DNA of 64,000 bases. Origin: JADGGV01 sp035715725. GTDB taxonomy: Bacteria; Gemmatimonadota; Gemmatimonadetes; Longimicrobiales; RSA9. The DNA lies in contig DASTKT010000143.1 of assembly GCA_035715725.1 (NCBI GenBank), positions 1-64,000 of the forward strand. The letters are read 5' to 3'. Within the stretch, counting starts at the first letter, position 1. Each line of letters begins with the position of its first letter. Below, piece by piece: positions 1-11,459 of this stretch. Position numbers and translations under genes: made by a program. The notes under the pieces were generated by a model. It saw nothing but the letters and a program-made list of their open reading frames with translations. It searched no databases and was not told where the DNA came from.

Positions 1-2204
1 TTGGCCTGGGCTTGCGCCTGCGCCTGCGCTGCCGGGTCGTTCGGGCGCGACGCCTCCTTGCGCATCGCCTCGGCCAGCGCCTTCTGCTGGGTGGACAGCT
101 CCTTGGCCCGCTGCGAGAGCGCGTTCATCTGCTGCTCCGCGGCCGCGCGGCGCAGCAGCTCCAGGCTCTGCTCGAGCTGCTGCTTGAACTGCTCCTGCTG
201 CTGCGAGAGCTGCTCCAGCGCCCGCTTCATCTGCTCCAGATCCTGCTGGGCGACGGCCTGGCGCAGCGCGTCCAGCTTCTGCCGCAGCTCCGGCGTCAGG
301 ATCTGGTCGTAGAGCTGGCGCAGCTCCTTCAGCCGGTTCTGCAGCTCGGGGTCCTGCAGCCCCGCCGCCTGCATGGTGCGCTCGAGCTGCGCCGTGCGCT
401 GCTTCAGGTCCTCGACCTTGTTGACCATCGCCTCCTGGCGGTCGAGGAGCTGGCGCGCCTGCTCGGTGCGCTCGTATCCCGGCGACTTGCTCCCGTCCGC
501 GCCGGCGCGCGAGTTGCCCCCCGGCGAGCCGCCCCGCGACGATCCGCTCCGGGCGTTGCTCGACGCCGACCGCCGCGATAGGTCCCGTGTCGACTCCTGC
601 AGCCCCTTGGCGGTCTTCGCCAGCTCCGCCGCGTCGTTGACGAGCTGCTCCGCCTGGTCGTCCGCCTGCTGGCGCAGCTCCTCCATCCCCGGGATCCAGA
701 GCGTGTACGTCCGCGAGACGCCGACCTGGCCGCCCGGCGAGTTGTCCGTCACCCGGATCTGGAAGTGCAGCGTGTCGCCGGGGAGCAGACGGCGGCTCGT
801 CGCGTCCAGCAGCGCCTCCACCGAGGCGTGATCCGACGCCCCGCCCAGCGGAATCGCCTGCTCGGCGGTCGGATCCCGCTGCCCGAGCGAGCTCACGCGC
901 CAGCTCACCAGAGAGGCCGCGCGCAGGCCGTGGTCGTCCCACACGTTCGCCGCGATCGGCTGCTTCATGTCCGAGGAGAGCGCCGTGTCCGCGGCCGGGA
1001 CCAGCACCTCGACCTGCGGCGCGCTGTCCGGGACGACCATCAGGTCCAGCGCCCCCGGCACCGAGGTCGGCGCCGCGCCGCTCCGGTCCACCAGCGCCCA
1101 GTCGTACGTCCCGCTCGCGGTCGGCGTCCAGGTGCCGTCGAAGCGGTCCGCCGTCGAGCGCAGCGCCACGCGCACGCCGCCGTCGCGCCGCACCAGTCCG
1201 GCACTCGCCAGCGCTCGCGTCGCGCGCCCACGGATCCGCAGCTGCGTCCCGGCCGGGATCTCGAGCCCCGGCACGTCGCCGTCGAAGCGCTCCGGCGCCC
1301 GCCCCAGGTAGGACGGGTACGTCACGTCCACGACCAGGTCCGAAACCAGCAGCGGGTCCACCGGAAGCACCCGGAACGTGTCGCTCACCGCACCGTCCGG
1401 AGACGTGACCCAGTAGGTCAGCGGCGCATCGATCGACGCCAGGCTCGTCGCCGCGCTGTCACCGGACACGCCCAGCTCGCGATTGCGCGGCACGTCACCG
1501 GCCGACCGCCAGTGCACCGCCACCGCGTGTCGCCCCTTCGCCAGCACCCGCACCGTCAGCGAGCCGCCGCGCGGCACCCGCGCGTTCCCCGGCCGCACCT
1601 CCAGCGCCGGCATCGGCGGCGGCGTCAGGTGCGCCACCGGATGCACGAGCGGCCGCCACCCCGCGCTCGCACGCTCCGGCGAGGCGAAACCCAGCACCAG
1701 CACGAACGCGACCGCTCCGCCCAGCGCCAGCAGCGCCTGGTTGCGGCGCCGTCGCGCGCGAATCCCGGCCGCGCCGGTGAGCTGCGCCGGCGTCGTCGCC
1801 GAAAGCTGCCGAGCAACCTCCCCCTCCGCGCGCAGGTACAGCGCCGGCGACGTCCCCTCCGGCACCGTCCGGCTCAGCTCGAGCACGCCGCGCACCGTCC
1901 CCGACGGCAGCCCCAGCGTCTCCTCCGCCGCCGCCGCCGCGTGCGCCTCGTCGTAGGCGGCGATCCACCGCCGGAACAGCCACCACGCCAGCGCCCCGCC
2001 GCCCAGCACGGCGAGCAGCTCGACGGCCAGCGGGGCCGCGCCCGGGTCGCGCCACGTTTCCGCGCCGCCGACCGCCCAGGCCAGCACCAGCACGGCCGGT
2101 ACGACGGCCGCCACCGATCCCGCCGCGGCCCACAGACCGTCGATGTGGACGCGCCGCTTGGCCGCGGCGATCGTGCTCCAGAGGCGCTGACCGGTCGGGC
2201 TCAT
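1..2204 (-). CDS. DUF4175-like membrane and coiled-coil protein (partial, C-terminus outside window)
   Basis: The frame is open from an ATG at 2204 down to base 1 with no stop, so the last part of the gene lies outside the window; 734 residues are visible. The N-terminus has three hydrophobic segments (about residues 24-47, 58-78 and 150-170). A large extracytoplasmic beta-rich part follows. From about residue 500 the chain becomes a Gln/Glu/Leu/Arg-rich coiled coil that ends in alternating Ala-Gln at the window edge. This is the layout of DUF4175 family proteins. Its ATG overlaps the stop of the DUF4159 gene by ATGA, so the two are translationally coupled. In related genomes DUF4159 and DUF4175 genes sit beside MoxR/DUF58 genes, which would be expected beyond base 1. 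The function is unknown; a cell-envelope role is inference. Confidence 0.8.
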   Translation of the reverse strand, partial: MSPTGQRLWSTIAAAKRRVHIDGLWAAAGSVAAVVPAVLVLAWAVGGAETWRDPGAAPLAVELLAVLGGGALAWWLFRRWIAAYDEAHAAAAAEETLGLPSGTVRGVLELSRTVPEGTSPALYLRAEGEVARQLSATTPAQLTGAAGIRARRRRNQALLALGGAVAFVLVLGFASPERASAGWRPLVHPVAHLTPPPMPALEVRPGNARVPRGGSLTVRVLAKGRHAVAVHWRSAGDVPRNRELGVSGDSAATSLASIDAPLTYWVTSPDGAVSDTFRVLPVDPLLVSDLVVDVTYPSYLGRAPERFDGDVPGLEIPAGTQLRIRGRATRALASAGLVRRDGGVRVALRSTADRFDGTWTPTASGTYDWALVDRSGAAPTSVPGALDLMVVPDSAPQVEVLVPAADTALSSDMKQPIAANVWDDHGLRAASLVSWRVSSLGQRDPTAEQAIPLGGASDHASVEALLDATSRRLLPGDTLHFQIRVTDNSPGGQVGVSRTYTLWIPGMEELRQQADDQAEQLVNDAAELAKTAKGLQESTRDLSRRSASSNARSGSSRGGSPGGNSRAGADGSKSPGYERTEQARQLLDRQEAMVNKVEDLKQRTAQLERTMQAAGLQDPELQNRLKELRQLYDQILTPELRQKLDALRQAVAQQDLEQMKRALEQLSQQQEQFKQQLEQSLELLRRAAAEQQMNALSQRAKELSTQQKALAEAMRKEASRPNDPAAQAQAQAQA

Positions 2205-2872
2205 CGTGCCACCTGTGCGAGTGCGTAGACGAAGAGGTTGACGCCCATCCGGAGCGCCGCCTCGTGCAGCTCGGGCGGATCACCGTACGTCTGCGGGTCT
2301 TCCCATCCGTTCCCCAGGTCCGACTGGTAGCTGTAGAAGACCACCATCCGGCCGTCGTGGAAGATCCCGAAGCCTTGTGCCGGCTTCCCGTCGTGCTTGT
2401 GGATCTTGGGCAGGCCCCGCGGGAAATCGTAGAACGCGTGGTAGATGGGATGGTCGCCCGGCAGCTCTGTCAACGGCGCGTCCGGGTAGATCCGCTTGAT
2501 CTCCCGGCGGAAGCTGTCGTCCATCCCGTAGTTGTCATCGGCGTGGAGGAAGCCGCCGCCGTCCAGGTACTGGCGCAGCAGCTTGACCTCCTCGTCCGTG
2601 AAATGGACGTTGCCGTGCCCCGTCATGTACAGGTACGGGAACGTCCACAGCTGTGGGTCCGTGATCTTGACCCGGCCGGGAGTCGCGACGACCGGGATCC
2701 CGGTCCGCGTGCGGATGGCGTTCAGGAGGTTCGGCAGGCCCGACGGATTCGCGTACCAGTCTCCGCCACCGCCGTACTGCAGTTGTGCGATCGTGAGCGT
2801 CGGGCTCGCCGCCGGCGCCTCGGGCGCGGCAGCCATCGCCAGGGCGAGAAGCGAAACCAGCAGCGACTTCAC
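2201..2872 (-). CDS. DUF4159 domain exported protein
   Basis: A 223-residue protein with a cleavable-looking signal peptide (hydrophobic residues 4-16, then Ala-rich cleavage region near 22). The remainder matches the DUF4159 pattern, a flavodoxin/GATase-like fold. It contains a YLYMTGHGNVHF segment, a following GGGFLHADDNYG segment and a C-terminal stretch with FYSYQSDLGNGW. The start is a GTG whose G is the last base of the rsmI TAG stop (TAGTG). Its own stop overlaps the DUF4175 gene by ATGA. The tight packing implies one transcript rsmI-DUF4159-DUF4175. No enzymatic activity is known for the family. The family call is confident and the role unknown. Confidence 0.85.
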   Translation of the reverse strand: MKSLLVSLLALAMAAAPEAPAASPTLTIAQLQYGGGGDWYANPSGLPNLLNAIRTRTGIPVVATPGRVKITDPQLWTFPYLYMTGHGNVHFTDEEVKLLRQYLDGGGFLHADDNYGMDDSFRREIKRIYPDAPLTELPGDHPIYHAFYDFPRGLPKIHKHDGKPAQGFGIFHDGRMVVFYSYQSDLGNGWEDPQTYGDPPELHEAALRMGVNLFVYALAQVAR

Positions 2873-3723
2873 TATGAATTTCCTCCGCTCTCCCTCGCCA
2901 GCGCAAGGGCGATCTCGTACGCGCGGTTGCGCGGGATCCCTACCGCGTCCGCCACGCGCTTCGCTGCGGCACTCGGACGCAGCCCTTCATCCAACAGTTC
3001 TCGGGTCCGGCGCCGGGCCGCCGCCTCCGCGTCCTCCGCGGCGGCCGCCGCAGGCCGCCCGCCCACCATCACCACCACCTCGCCCCGCGCGCCTTCAGCC
3101 TCGTAGTAACGCCGGACCTCGCCCACAGTTCCACGCACCACCGATTCGTGCAGCTTCGTCAACTCCCGCGCCACCGCCACCGCCCGGTCCGGCCCGCAGC
3201 GCGACTCCAGATCCGCCAGCAGCCGCACCAGCCGCCCCGGCGCCTCGTACAGCACCGCCGTGTGCGGCAGCGCCGCGATCGCCTCCAGCCGCTCCGCTCG
3301 CTCCCCCCCGCTCCGCGGCAGGAAGCCGTAGAACGTGAACGGCTCCACGGGTAGCCCCGAGGCCACCAGCCCGGCCAGCAGCGCCGACGCGCCCGGGACC
3401 GGGATCACCTCGTGCCCCGCGGCGACCGCGCCTTGCACGATCCGTGCGCCGGGATCCGACAGCAACGGCGTTCCGGCGTCCGACACCAGCGCAAGGTCCT
3501 CCCCGGCGTCCAGCCAATCCACGACCCGCTTCGTCCGCGCCGCCTCGTTGTGCTCGTGAGCCGAGACGAGTGCCGTGGCGATACCGTAGTGCCGCAGGAG
3601 GATCGACGTCCTCCGCGTGTCCTCGGCGAGGATGCGGTCCACCTCGCGGAGCACCTCGACGGCACGGTACGTGATGTCGGCCAGGTTCCCGATGGGGGTG
3701 CTCACAATATAGAGATGTGACAT
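2872..3723 (-). CDS. rsmI: 16S rRNA (cytidine-1402-2'-O)-methyltransferase RsmI
   Basis: A 283-residue SAM-dependent tetrapyrrole-methylase-fold enzyme that 2'-O-methylates C1402 in the ribosomal P site. The N-terminus carries the family signature IVSTPIGNLADIT. The glycine-rich SAM segment VSDAGTPLLSDPG is near residue 78 and PVPGASALLAGL near 108. The C-terminus ends in the RsmI helical domain with a SAAAKRVADA segment. The frame extends further upstream, but the ATG at 3723 gives the standard N-terminus MSHLYIV. It is immediately followed by the DUF4159 gene (one-base overlap). Confidence 0.95.
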   Translation of the reverse strand: MSHLYIVSTPIGNLADITYRAVEVLREVDRILAEDTRRTSILLRHYGIATALVSAHEHNEAARTKRVVDWLDAGEDLALVSDAGTPLLSDPGARIVQGAVAAGHEVIPVPGASALLAGLVASGLPVEPFTFYGFLPRSGGERAERLEAIAALPHTAVLYEAPGRLVRLLADLESRCGPDRAVAVARELTKLHESVVRGTVGEVRRYYEAEGARGEVVVMVGGRPAAAAAEDAEAAARRRTRELLDEGLRPSAAAKRVADAVGIPRNRAYEIALALARESGGNS

Positions 3724-3758
3724 GCACTTACGGTAGTGGGAGGGAGCCGCCGGAAACG

Positions 3759-3832
3759 CCGCCGCCCCCGCCGCCCCGCCCCGTTCGCGCCGCATCGGGC
3801 GCCGACGGAGCGAGGCGTCGCGGGGGCGGCGG
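3759..3832 (-). repeat. 13-bp inverted repeat between trxA and rsmI
   Basis: Two perfect complementary 13-base GC-only arms lie at 3759-3771 and 3820-3832, 48 bases apart, in the gap after trxA. No T-run follows on the minus strand. It may help end or slow trxA transcripts, but the large loop makes a classic terminator doubtful. Confidence 0.4.
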
Positions 3833-3856
3833 TGGCCGGCCGCGACGCCCGCGTCT

Positions 3857-4192
3857 TCAGCTCAGGTGCTGCTGGACCTTCTGCTCGAGGTAGGCGCGGG
3901 GCACCGCGCCGACCACGGTGTCCACGAGCTTGCCGTCCTTGAAGAAGAGCAGGCTGGGGATCGAGCGGATGTTGAATCGCATCGAGGTCTGCTGGTTGGT
4001 GTCGACGTCGAGCTTGAGCACCTTGAGCTTCCCCTCGTACTCGTGCGCCAGCTGCTCGACGATGGGCGCCACCATGCGGCACGGCCCGCACCAGACCGCC
4101 CAGAAATCGACGAGCGCGAGGCCCGGCGCGCTCTCGACCTCCTGGCTGAAATCCGCGTCCGTCACCGGCCGCACCTTCCCGTTCTCCGCCAT
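3857..4192 (-). CDS. trxA: Thioredoxin
   Basis: A 111-residue thioredoxin. The active site WCGPC is at residues 34-38, with the usual preceding VDFWAVW strand and the cis-proline in the IPS motif at residue 79. The frame continues upstream to 4273. The ATG at 4192 was chosen because an AGGAGAAGAGG ribosome-binding site sits directly before it and the protein then has the standard length. It is a cytoplasmic disulfide reductase. It is transcribed divergently from the methylmalonyl-CoA epimerase gene, with about 100 bases between the two starts. I could not pick a convincing promoter there. Confidence 0.95.
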   Translation of the reverse strand: MAENGKVRPVTDADFSQEVESAPGLALVDFWAVWCGPCRMVAPIVEQLAHEYEGKLKVLKLDVDTNQQTSMRFNIRSIPSLLFFKDGKLVDTVVGAVPRAYLEQKVQQHLS

Positions 4193-4293
4193 CCTCTTCT
4201 CCTTGTCCGAGGCCGCGGCCCGTGGCTCGCGCGCGGCTCCGAGGTTACCTTTTTGGCTAGCGCAGGGTTGCAAGAAACCGGCCCGAGTCGGCT

Positions 4294-4695
4294 ATGGACC
4301 AGCTCCCTCTCGACCACGTCGCCGTGGCCGTCCGCTCCATCGCGGAATCGTTGCCGCTCTTCGAACTCCTAGTCGGCGCAAGGGGTTCCGAGCGCGAGCG
4401 CGTCGCCGCCCAGGGCGTCGACGTCGTGTTCGTCGGCAGCGACGGCGCGAAGGTCGAGCTCATCGAGCCCCTCTCGTCGGAATCCGGCGTCGGGCGCTTC
4501 ATCGAGAAGCGGGGCCCCGGACTGCACCACGTTGCCTTCCGCGTCCCCGACCTCGCCGCCGCGCTCGAGCGCCTGGCGGCGCAGGGCATCGAGCTCATCG
4601 ACCGTGAGCCCCGACCCGGAGCCCACGGCCACCGCGTCGCCTTCCTCCACCCTCGCAGCACCGCCGGCGTGCTCGTCGAGCTCGTCGAGGGATGA
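4294..4695 (+). CDS. mce: Methylmalonyl-CoA epimerase
   Basis: A 133-residue vicinal-oxygen-chelate protein with two betaalphabetabetabeta modules. It converts (2S)- to (2R)-methylmalonyl-CoA in propionate metabolism. Likely metal ligands are visible: His8 in LDHVAVAV, a His at 78/79 in GLHHVAFRV, and Glu129 in VLVELVE. The length and both motifs match methylmalonyl-CoA epimerases rather than glyoxalase I. Its stop overlaps the following glycosyltransferase start by ATGA. The mutase partner is not in the window. Confidence 0.9.
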   Translation: MDQLPLDHVAVAVRSIAESLPLFELLVGARGSERERVAAQGVDVVFVGSDGAKVELIEPLSSESGVGRFIEKRGPGLHHVAFRVPDLAAALERLAAQGIELIDREPRPGAHGHRVAFLHPRSTAGVLVELVEG

Positions 4696-5429
4696 GCCGC
4701 CTCGACTTCACCATCGTCATCCCGGCGCTGGACGAGGAGGCCCGCATCGAGCGCACCCTCGCCGCCGCCCGCGCCGCGTTCGGCGATCGCGCCGAGTACA
4801 TCGTCGCCGACGGCGGGAGCGCCGACGCGACCGTCGCCCGTTCGCGGGCCGCCGGTGCCCGCGTCCTCCACGCCCGCGGCGGCCGCGGCGCCCAGCTCGC
4901 GGCCGGCGCCGCGATGGCGGCGGCGCCCGCGATCGTCTTCCTTCACGCCGACACGCTCGTTCCGCCCGATGCCGCCGCCGTGCTGGCCACCGCCCTCGCC
5001 GACCCGCGCGTCGTCGGCGGCGCGTTCCGGCTACGCTTCGATCCGGCCGAGCGGCCGACCGCCGCGCAACGGCTACTCGCCCGCGGCATCGGCTTCCGCT
5101 CCCGCGCCTTTCGCACCGCGACCGGCGACCAGGCGATCTTCGCGCGCGCCGCCACGCTCGCAGCCGTCGGCGGCGTTCCCGCGGTTCCGCTCTTCGAGGA
5201 CGTCCGGCTCTATCGAGCGCTACGCCGCGCCGGCCGGGTCCGGCTGCTCGACGCCGCGGTGACGACCTCGCCTCGGCTCTGGCGGACGCGTGGCACGCTC
5301 CGGGTGGTGCTGCTCCACCTCGCCTTCCGCGCGCTGCACGCCGCCGGCGTCTCGCCCGCGCGTCTCGCCGCCTGGTACTATCGGCCGCGAGCGTCGCTCC
5401 GCCCTACGGCCGCCCGTTCAACGCGTTGA
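4692..5429 (+). CDS. Family 2 glycosyltransferase (TIGR04283-like)
   Basis: A 245-residue single-domain GT-A glycosyltransferase. The N-terminus FTIVIPALDEEARIERTL is the typical GT2 start, followed by the nucleotide-sugar segment VADGGSADAT and an acidic FLHADT motif near residue 82 that serves as the DxD equivalent. The short length, the GDQAIFARA segment and the PLFEDVRLYRAL segment match the TIGR04283 group; members usually have no assigned acceptor. It starts inside the mce stop (ATGA). Its last 26 bases overlap, tail to tail, the end of the lipoprotein gene on the other strand. Confidence 0.85.
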   Translation: MSRLDFTIVIPALDEEARIERTLAAARAAFGDRAEYIVADGGSADATVARSRAAGARVLHARGGRGAQLAAGAAMAAAPAIVFLHADTLVPPDAAAVLATALADPRVVGGAFRLRFDPAERPTAAQRLLARGIGFRSRAFRTATGDQAIFARAATLAAVGGVPAVPLFEDVRLYRALRRAGRVRLLDAAVTTSPRLWRTRGTLRVVLLHLAFRALHAAGVSPARLAAWYYRPRASLRPTAARSTR

Positions 5430-5871
5430 CGTCGATCTGCTCCACGAGCCACGAGCCGTTCTTCGACTGGACGACGGTGAACGGCACGACCGGCGTCCCC
5501 TCCGCCAACTGCAGCCGGACGTTGATCCGCACCGCCTCCCCGATCCGGCCCGGCACGACCGACTGGCCCTGCACCTCGTAATCCTGGTGGCGGAGGAGCG
5601 AGGCCAGCGCGAACATGCGCTGCTCGACCTGCGCCCGGCCGTCCCGCTCGGCGACGCTCCCGTCCTTCGTGCCGAACAGCCGGCTCATCGTCACCAGGTC
5701 GTTGTCGTTGGCGGCGCGCAGGAACTGCTCGACGACCAGGCGCGGAGCGATCCCGGGCGCGATGCCCGACGAGGGCTCCAGGCTGCGGTGGGCACAGCCC
5801 AGGGTCAGCGCCGCAGCCAGCAGGCCGAGCGCCCACCCCGCGACGCGGCGGGACATGGGGGAGTGTCGCAT
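5404..5871 (-). CDS. Small lipoprotein with NTF2-like body, unknown function
   Basis: A 155-residue predicted lipoprotein. A positively charged n-region (RHSPMSRR), a hydrophobic core and the lipobox LTLGC give an acylated Cys about residue 25. The mature part begins with a VVEQFLRAANDNDLVTMSRLFG segment typical of SnoaL/NTF2-like folds and ends with a WLVEQIDVN strand. The start at 5871 was chosen because a GGAG lies nine bases upstream; a second ATG at 5856 is possible. The clpB terminator lies just upstream, so this gene probably relies on readthrough or its own promoter. It is convergent with the glycosyltransferase gene and overlaps its end. Confidence 0.7.
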   Translation of the reverse strand: MRHSPMSRRVAGWALGLLAAALTLGCAHRSLEPSSGIAPGIAPRLVVEQFLRAANDNDLVTMSRLFGTKDGSVAERDGRAQVEQRMFALASLLRHQDYEVQGQSVVPGRIGEAVRINVRLQLAEGTPVVPFTVVQSKNGSWLVEQIDVNALNGRP

Positions 5872-5895
5872 GAGAGAGGACTCCGGAAAAGAACT

Positions 5896-5923
5896 GCGCC
5901 GCCCCCGCATCAGGGGGCGGCGC
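5896..5923 (-). terminator. Intrinsic terminator of clpB
   Basis: A perfect 11-bp GC stem (arms 5896-5906 and 5913-5923) closes a 6-base loop. On the minus strand it is followed by AGTTCTTTTCC, a U-rich tract. It lies 29 bases after the clpB stop and before the lipoprotein start. Confidence 0.85.
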
Positions 5924-5951
5924 GAACGTTAGGCCGAATGCCGGCGGGCTG

Positions 5952-8579
<2,628 letters not shown>

Positions 8580-8699
8580 GCTCGGCTCTCGCTCGTTTTC
8601 GTTGCCACCCTACCCCGGCCCCTATTCCAACAGCTTTTGAAGTAGTACCCCGCACGCCGGCCCGAGTCTCCCGCTTCGGTCCGCTGGACCGGGCAAACG

Positions 8700-8744
8700 A
8701 CGTGCCCCCGCCCGCTGCCGTTCTGGCAGCGGGCGGGGGCACGT
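8700..8744 (-). terminator. Strong hairpin terminator of the M14 peptidase gene
   Basis: A perfect 20-bp inverted repeat (8700-8719 and 8725-8744) with a 5-base loop. It lies 32 bases beyond the peptidase stop and is followed on the minus strand by CGTTTG. The stem is unusually long and GC-rich, and the U-tract is short. It separates the peptidase transcript from clpB. Confidence 0.75.
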
Positions 8745-8776
8745 TGGCACCGCGCGCGCCCGACGCTCCGCGTCGC

Positions 8777-11377
8777 CTAGAGAGCCGGCCCCAGCATTAC
8801 GGCGTTCACGAACGGCGCGAACATGCCGTAGAACGAGGCGCGGAAGAGGGGGTCGTCCGCGAAGAGCACGACGCGACCGCGGCCGAGGCGCTTGTCGACG
8901 AGCCACGCGGAGCCGGACAGCGACTGGAGGTTCTGGTCGCTGATGACGCCGCTAACCTTCTTCAGGTTGTCAGGGAAGTAGGCGGCGGTCTCGAAGCCGG
9001 CGTCGGGCGTGAAGGCGAGCGTACCGCTCTTCAGGACGAAGAGCGTCGAGTCGGTTGCGGCTCCGGCGCCGAAGGCGAGCGGATGTGCCGGGTCGAGGCG
9101 CACGGTGAGGATCGTTCCGGGGACTTCGCTCTCCCAGCGCTCCAGGTCGCGCCGTTCACGGCCGCTGAGCGCCTTGGCGGAGTCGGCGCGCGAGGTGCGG
9201 CGCCCCGACGCGCCCCGGGACTTGATGTCGGCGAGCGGCTCGGCCACCTCCCCCGCTCCGGCCCCGACCGCGATGAGCCGGCCGCCGCGCTGCACCCACG
9301 CCTTCAGCCGGCCGAGGGTCTTCTCGTCCAGCGCATCCTCGGAGAGCTCGGGCACGACGAGCACGTCGTAGTCGTCGAGGTCGACCTCGCCGGCCCGGTC
9401 GACGGGCAGCGCATCGAACGGCAGCCCGAGGATGCGCTCGAGGAAGAACCACGCGCCGCCGTAGGACGAGGCGGCGGTGCCGTCGCCGGAGAGCAGCGCC
9501 AGGCGGGGCAGCTTGAGCGGCGCGGCGTCGGCGGTGCCGAGGTCGTTGCCGTCGGCCACGCGCCCGCTCGCGATCGGCGAGGCGATCTCGAGGACGCCGC
9601 TCTCGCGCAGCTTGCGGCTCATGTCCTCGGTGCCGTGCCGCGGCAGGAAGAACGTCCCCGCGGGCCAGCTCTTTCCGCCGGCCGTGAACGGCTTCTCCAT
9701 GGCGACGACGCGCCCGCCGGCCTTGAGGTAGGCCACGACGCGCGGCCACGAGCCCATCCCGGGGAGGGCCAGGTAGCCGTATGGCTCGCCCGGGGTCGCG
9801 TCGGCCTGCCCATCCCGGCCGTCCGCGACGGGCGCGGCCTTGGCCACGATCCGGCCGGCCGCCGTGTCCGTCGCCGGCAGCGGGGTCCAACCCGCGGCCG
9901 GTGCGCGGGTCAGCGAGTGCGCCTCCACGCCGTACGCGTACGGCAGCGACCACGCGCTCACGTCGTACGAGAACGTCGCCTTGAGCATCGTCTCGGGCTG
10001 AAGCAGCGTGACGGCGAGCCGGCCGCGGGGCTGGCGCGCCCGGACCAGGTACGTGCCGGCCGGGAAGTCACGCCGCGGCTGGAACCCGGCGTGGACCCGC
10101 GCGTCCGCCCGGAACGCCCGGTCGGCCCGCTCCACCTGGATTCCCTCGTCCCGCAGCAACGCGACGAGCGCGTGGGCGCGCATCGTGTCGGCACCCGGGA
10201 CGATCAGGATGTCCGGGAGCCCCTCCCCCTGCGTGCGGTGGAAGCGCCCGAAGTCCAGCAGCATCGCCGTCCGGTTCGCGGCGGCCGTCCGCGCCGTCGC
10301 CTCGCCGGTCGTCCGGTGATGCGTCGCGCGGTCCTTCAGCGTGAGGATCAGCCCGTCCGGGCGCCGGTACGCGAGCCCGGCGCGCCCGCCCCCGGCCTGC
10401 TCGTACGTCATCCCGATCGCGCCCAGGAGCGACGGCCAGCTGTCCCCGTAGATCGGCGCGAAGAAGTCGTAGCTCTCCCGCGTGAAGTACGGCCACCCCT
10501 GCGCGTCGAACGCCGCCGCGTTCGCCTCCCCGAAGCGCTTCGACCACGCGAGGATGTGCGGCGGGTAGATCGGGTTGATCGGCTCGGTCGCGGGGAAGAA
10601 GAAGTACGACGAGTTCGAGCTCATCTCGTGGAAGTCCACATCCACCTGCGGCATCCAGTACCCCCACGTCGCGACCCGCTGCCGCGTCTCGGGCTGCGTC
10701 ATCGCGGCCCAGTCGCGGTTGAGGTCGAAGAGGTAATGGTTGAACCGGCCGCCGGGCCACGGCTCCCAGTGCTCCCGCGACTCCGGGTTGGGGTTCGGCT
10801 CCACGCCCGTCGCCTGCTTGTACCAGCTCACGTACCGGTTCCGGCCGTCCGGGTTGACGACCGGGTCGATGACGACGATCGCCGAGTCGAGCACCCCGGC
10901 CACCGCTTCGGCACCGCGCGCCAGGTCCCATGCCGTCCACATCGCCGCTTCGCTCGACGAGCTCTCGTTCCCATGCACGCCGTACTGGAAGTAGATGACC
11001 AGCGGATTGTCGCGCACGATCTCGCGGGCCCGCAGCTCCGTCGTGCCGGGCGCCGCCAGCTCCCGGTTCCGATCCAGGACCGCGTCCAGCCGCGCCAGGT
11101 TCTCCTCCCGCGCGATCACGACCTGGATCAGCGGGCGGCCCTCGGCCGTCTCGCCGTATTGCCGAACCCGCACGCGGGGCGACCGCGCCGCCAGCGTCTC
11201 CATGTACCGCACCACGTTCGCGGGGTCCGTGAACCGCTCGCCGATCCCGTACCCCAGCACGTCCTGCGGCGACGGTGGCGCGGCCCCCGCGCCGCCTTGC
11301 TGGGCCGTGGCCGGACCGGAAGCGAGCAGGATGGACACGAGTGCCGCCGGCGCGATGAGCGCCCGAGAACCGAGCAT
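8777..11377 (-). CDS. Secreted M14-family zinc carboxypeptidase-like protein
   Basis: An 866-residue exported metallopeptidase. The ATG at 11377 has an AAGGG ribosome-binding site and begins a signal peptide ending near residue 26 (ATAQQ). The M14 domain spans about 45-390. Zinc ligands are seen as His135 and Glu138 in YGVHGNESS and His250 in VDVDFHEMSS, with a candidate catalytic Glu326 in MTYEQAG. The long C-terminal half includes a GATase-like region (about 640-720, YDVLVVPELSEDAL). This size and arrangement are common for periplasmic M14 proteins in this part of the tree; substrates are unknown. A strong terminator follows the gene. Confidence 0.88.
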   Translation of the reverse strand: MLGSRALIAPAALVSILLASGPATAQQGGAGAAPPSPQDVLGYGIGERFTDPANVVRYMETLAARSPRVRVRQYGETAEGRPLIQVVIAREENLARLDAVLDRNRELAAPGTTELRAREIVRDNPLVIYFQYGVHGNESSSSEAAMWTAWDLARGAEAVAGVLDSAIVVIDPVVNPDGRNRYVSWYKQATGVEPNPNPESREHWEPWPGGRFNHYLFDLNRDWAAMTQPETRQRVATWGYWMPQVDVDFHEMSSNSSYFFFPATEPINPIYPPHILAWSKRFGEANAAAFDAQGWPYFTRESYDFFAPIYGDSWPSLLGAIGMTYEQAGGGRAGLAYRRPDGLILTLKDRATHHRTTGEATARTAAANRTAMLLDFGRFHRTQGEGLPDILIVPGADTMRAHALVALLRDEGIQVERADRAFRADARVHAGFQPRRDFPAGTYLVRARQPRGRLAVTLLQPETMLKATFSYDVSAWSLPYAYGVEAHSLTRAPAAGWTPLPATDTAAGRIVAKAAPVADGRDGQADATPGEPYGYLALPGMGSWPRVVAYLKAGGRVVAMEKPFTAGGKSWPAGTFFLPRHGTEDMSRKLRESGVLEIASPIASGRVADGNDLGTADAAPLKLPRLALLSGDGTAASSYGGAWFFLERILGLPFDALPVDRAGEVDLDDYDVLVVPELSEDALDEKTLGRLKAWVQRGGRLIAVGAGAGEVAEPLADIKSRGASGRRTSRADSAKALSGRERRDLERWESEVPGTILTVRLDPAHPLAFGAGAATDSTLFVLKSGTLAFTPDAGFETAAYFPDNLKKVSGVISDQNLQSLSGSAWLVDKRLGRGRVVLFADDPLFRASFYGMFAPFVNAVMLGPAL

Positions 11378-11459
11378 TCGCAAACCCTTCACCGGTGGGG
11401 TGATGAGGAAAAAGAGGGCCGAAACTAACCGGGCGGCCCGCTCGCGGGCAACCATGCCG

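Noticed and set aside
1..60. Short alternating repeat at the left edge as a possible tandem or CRISPR-like repeat
   Set aside because: It encodes Ala-Gln within the coding frame of the DUF4175 protein and is not a spacer-repeat array.
8580..8776. A heat-shock (CIRCE or sigma-32) site before clpB
   Set aside because: I could not find the inverted repeat of CIRCE or the CTTGAA/CCCCAT boxes at a sensible spacing.
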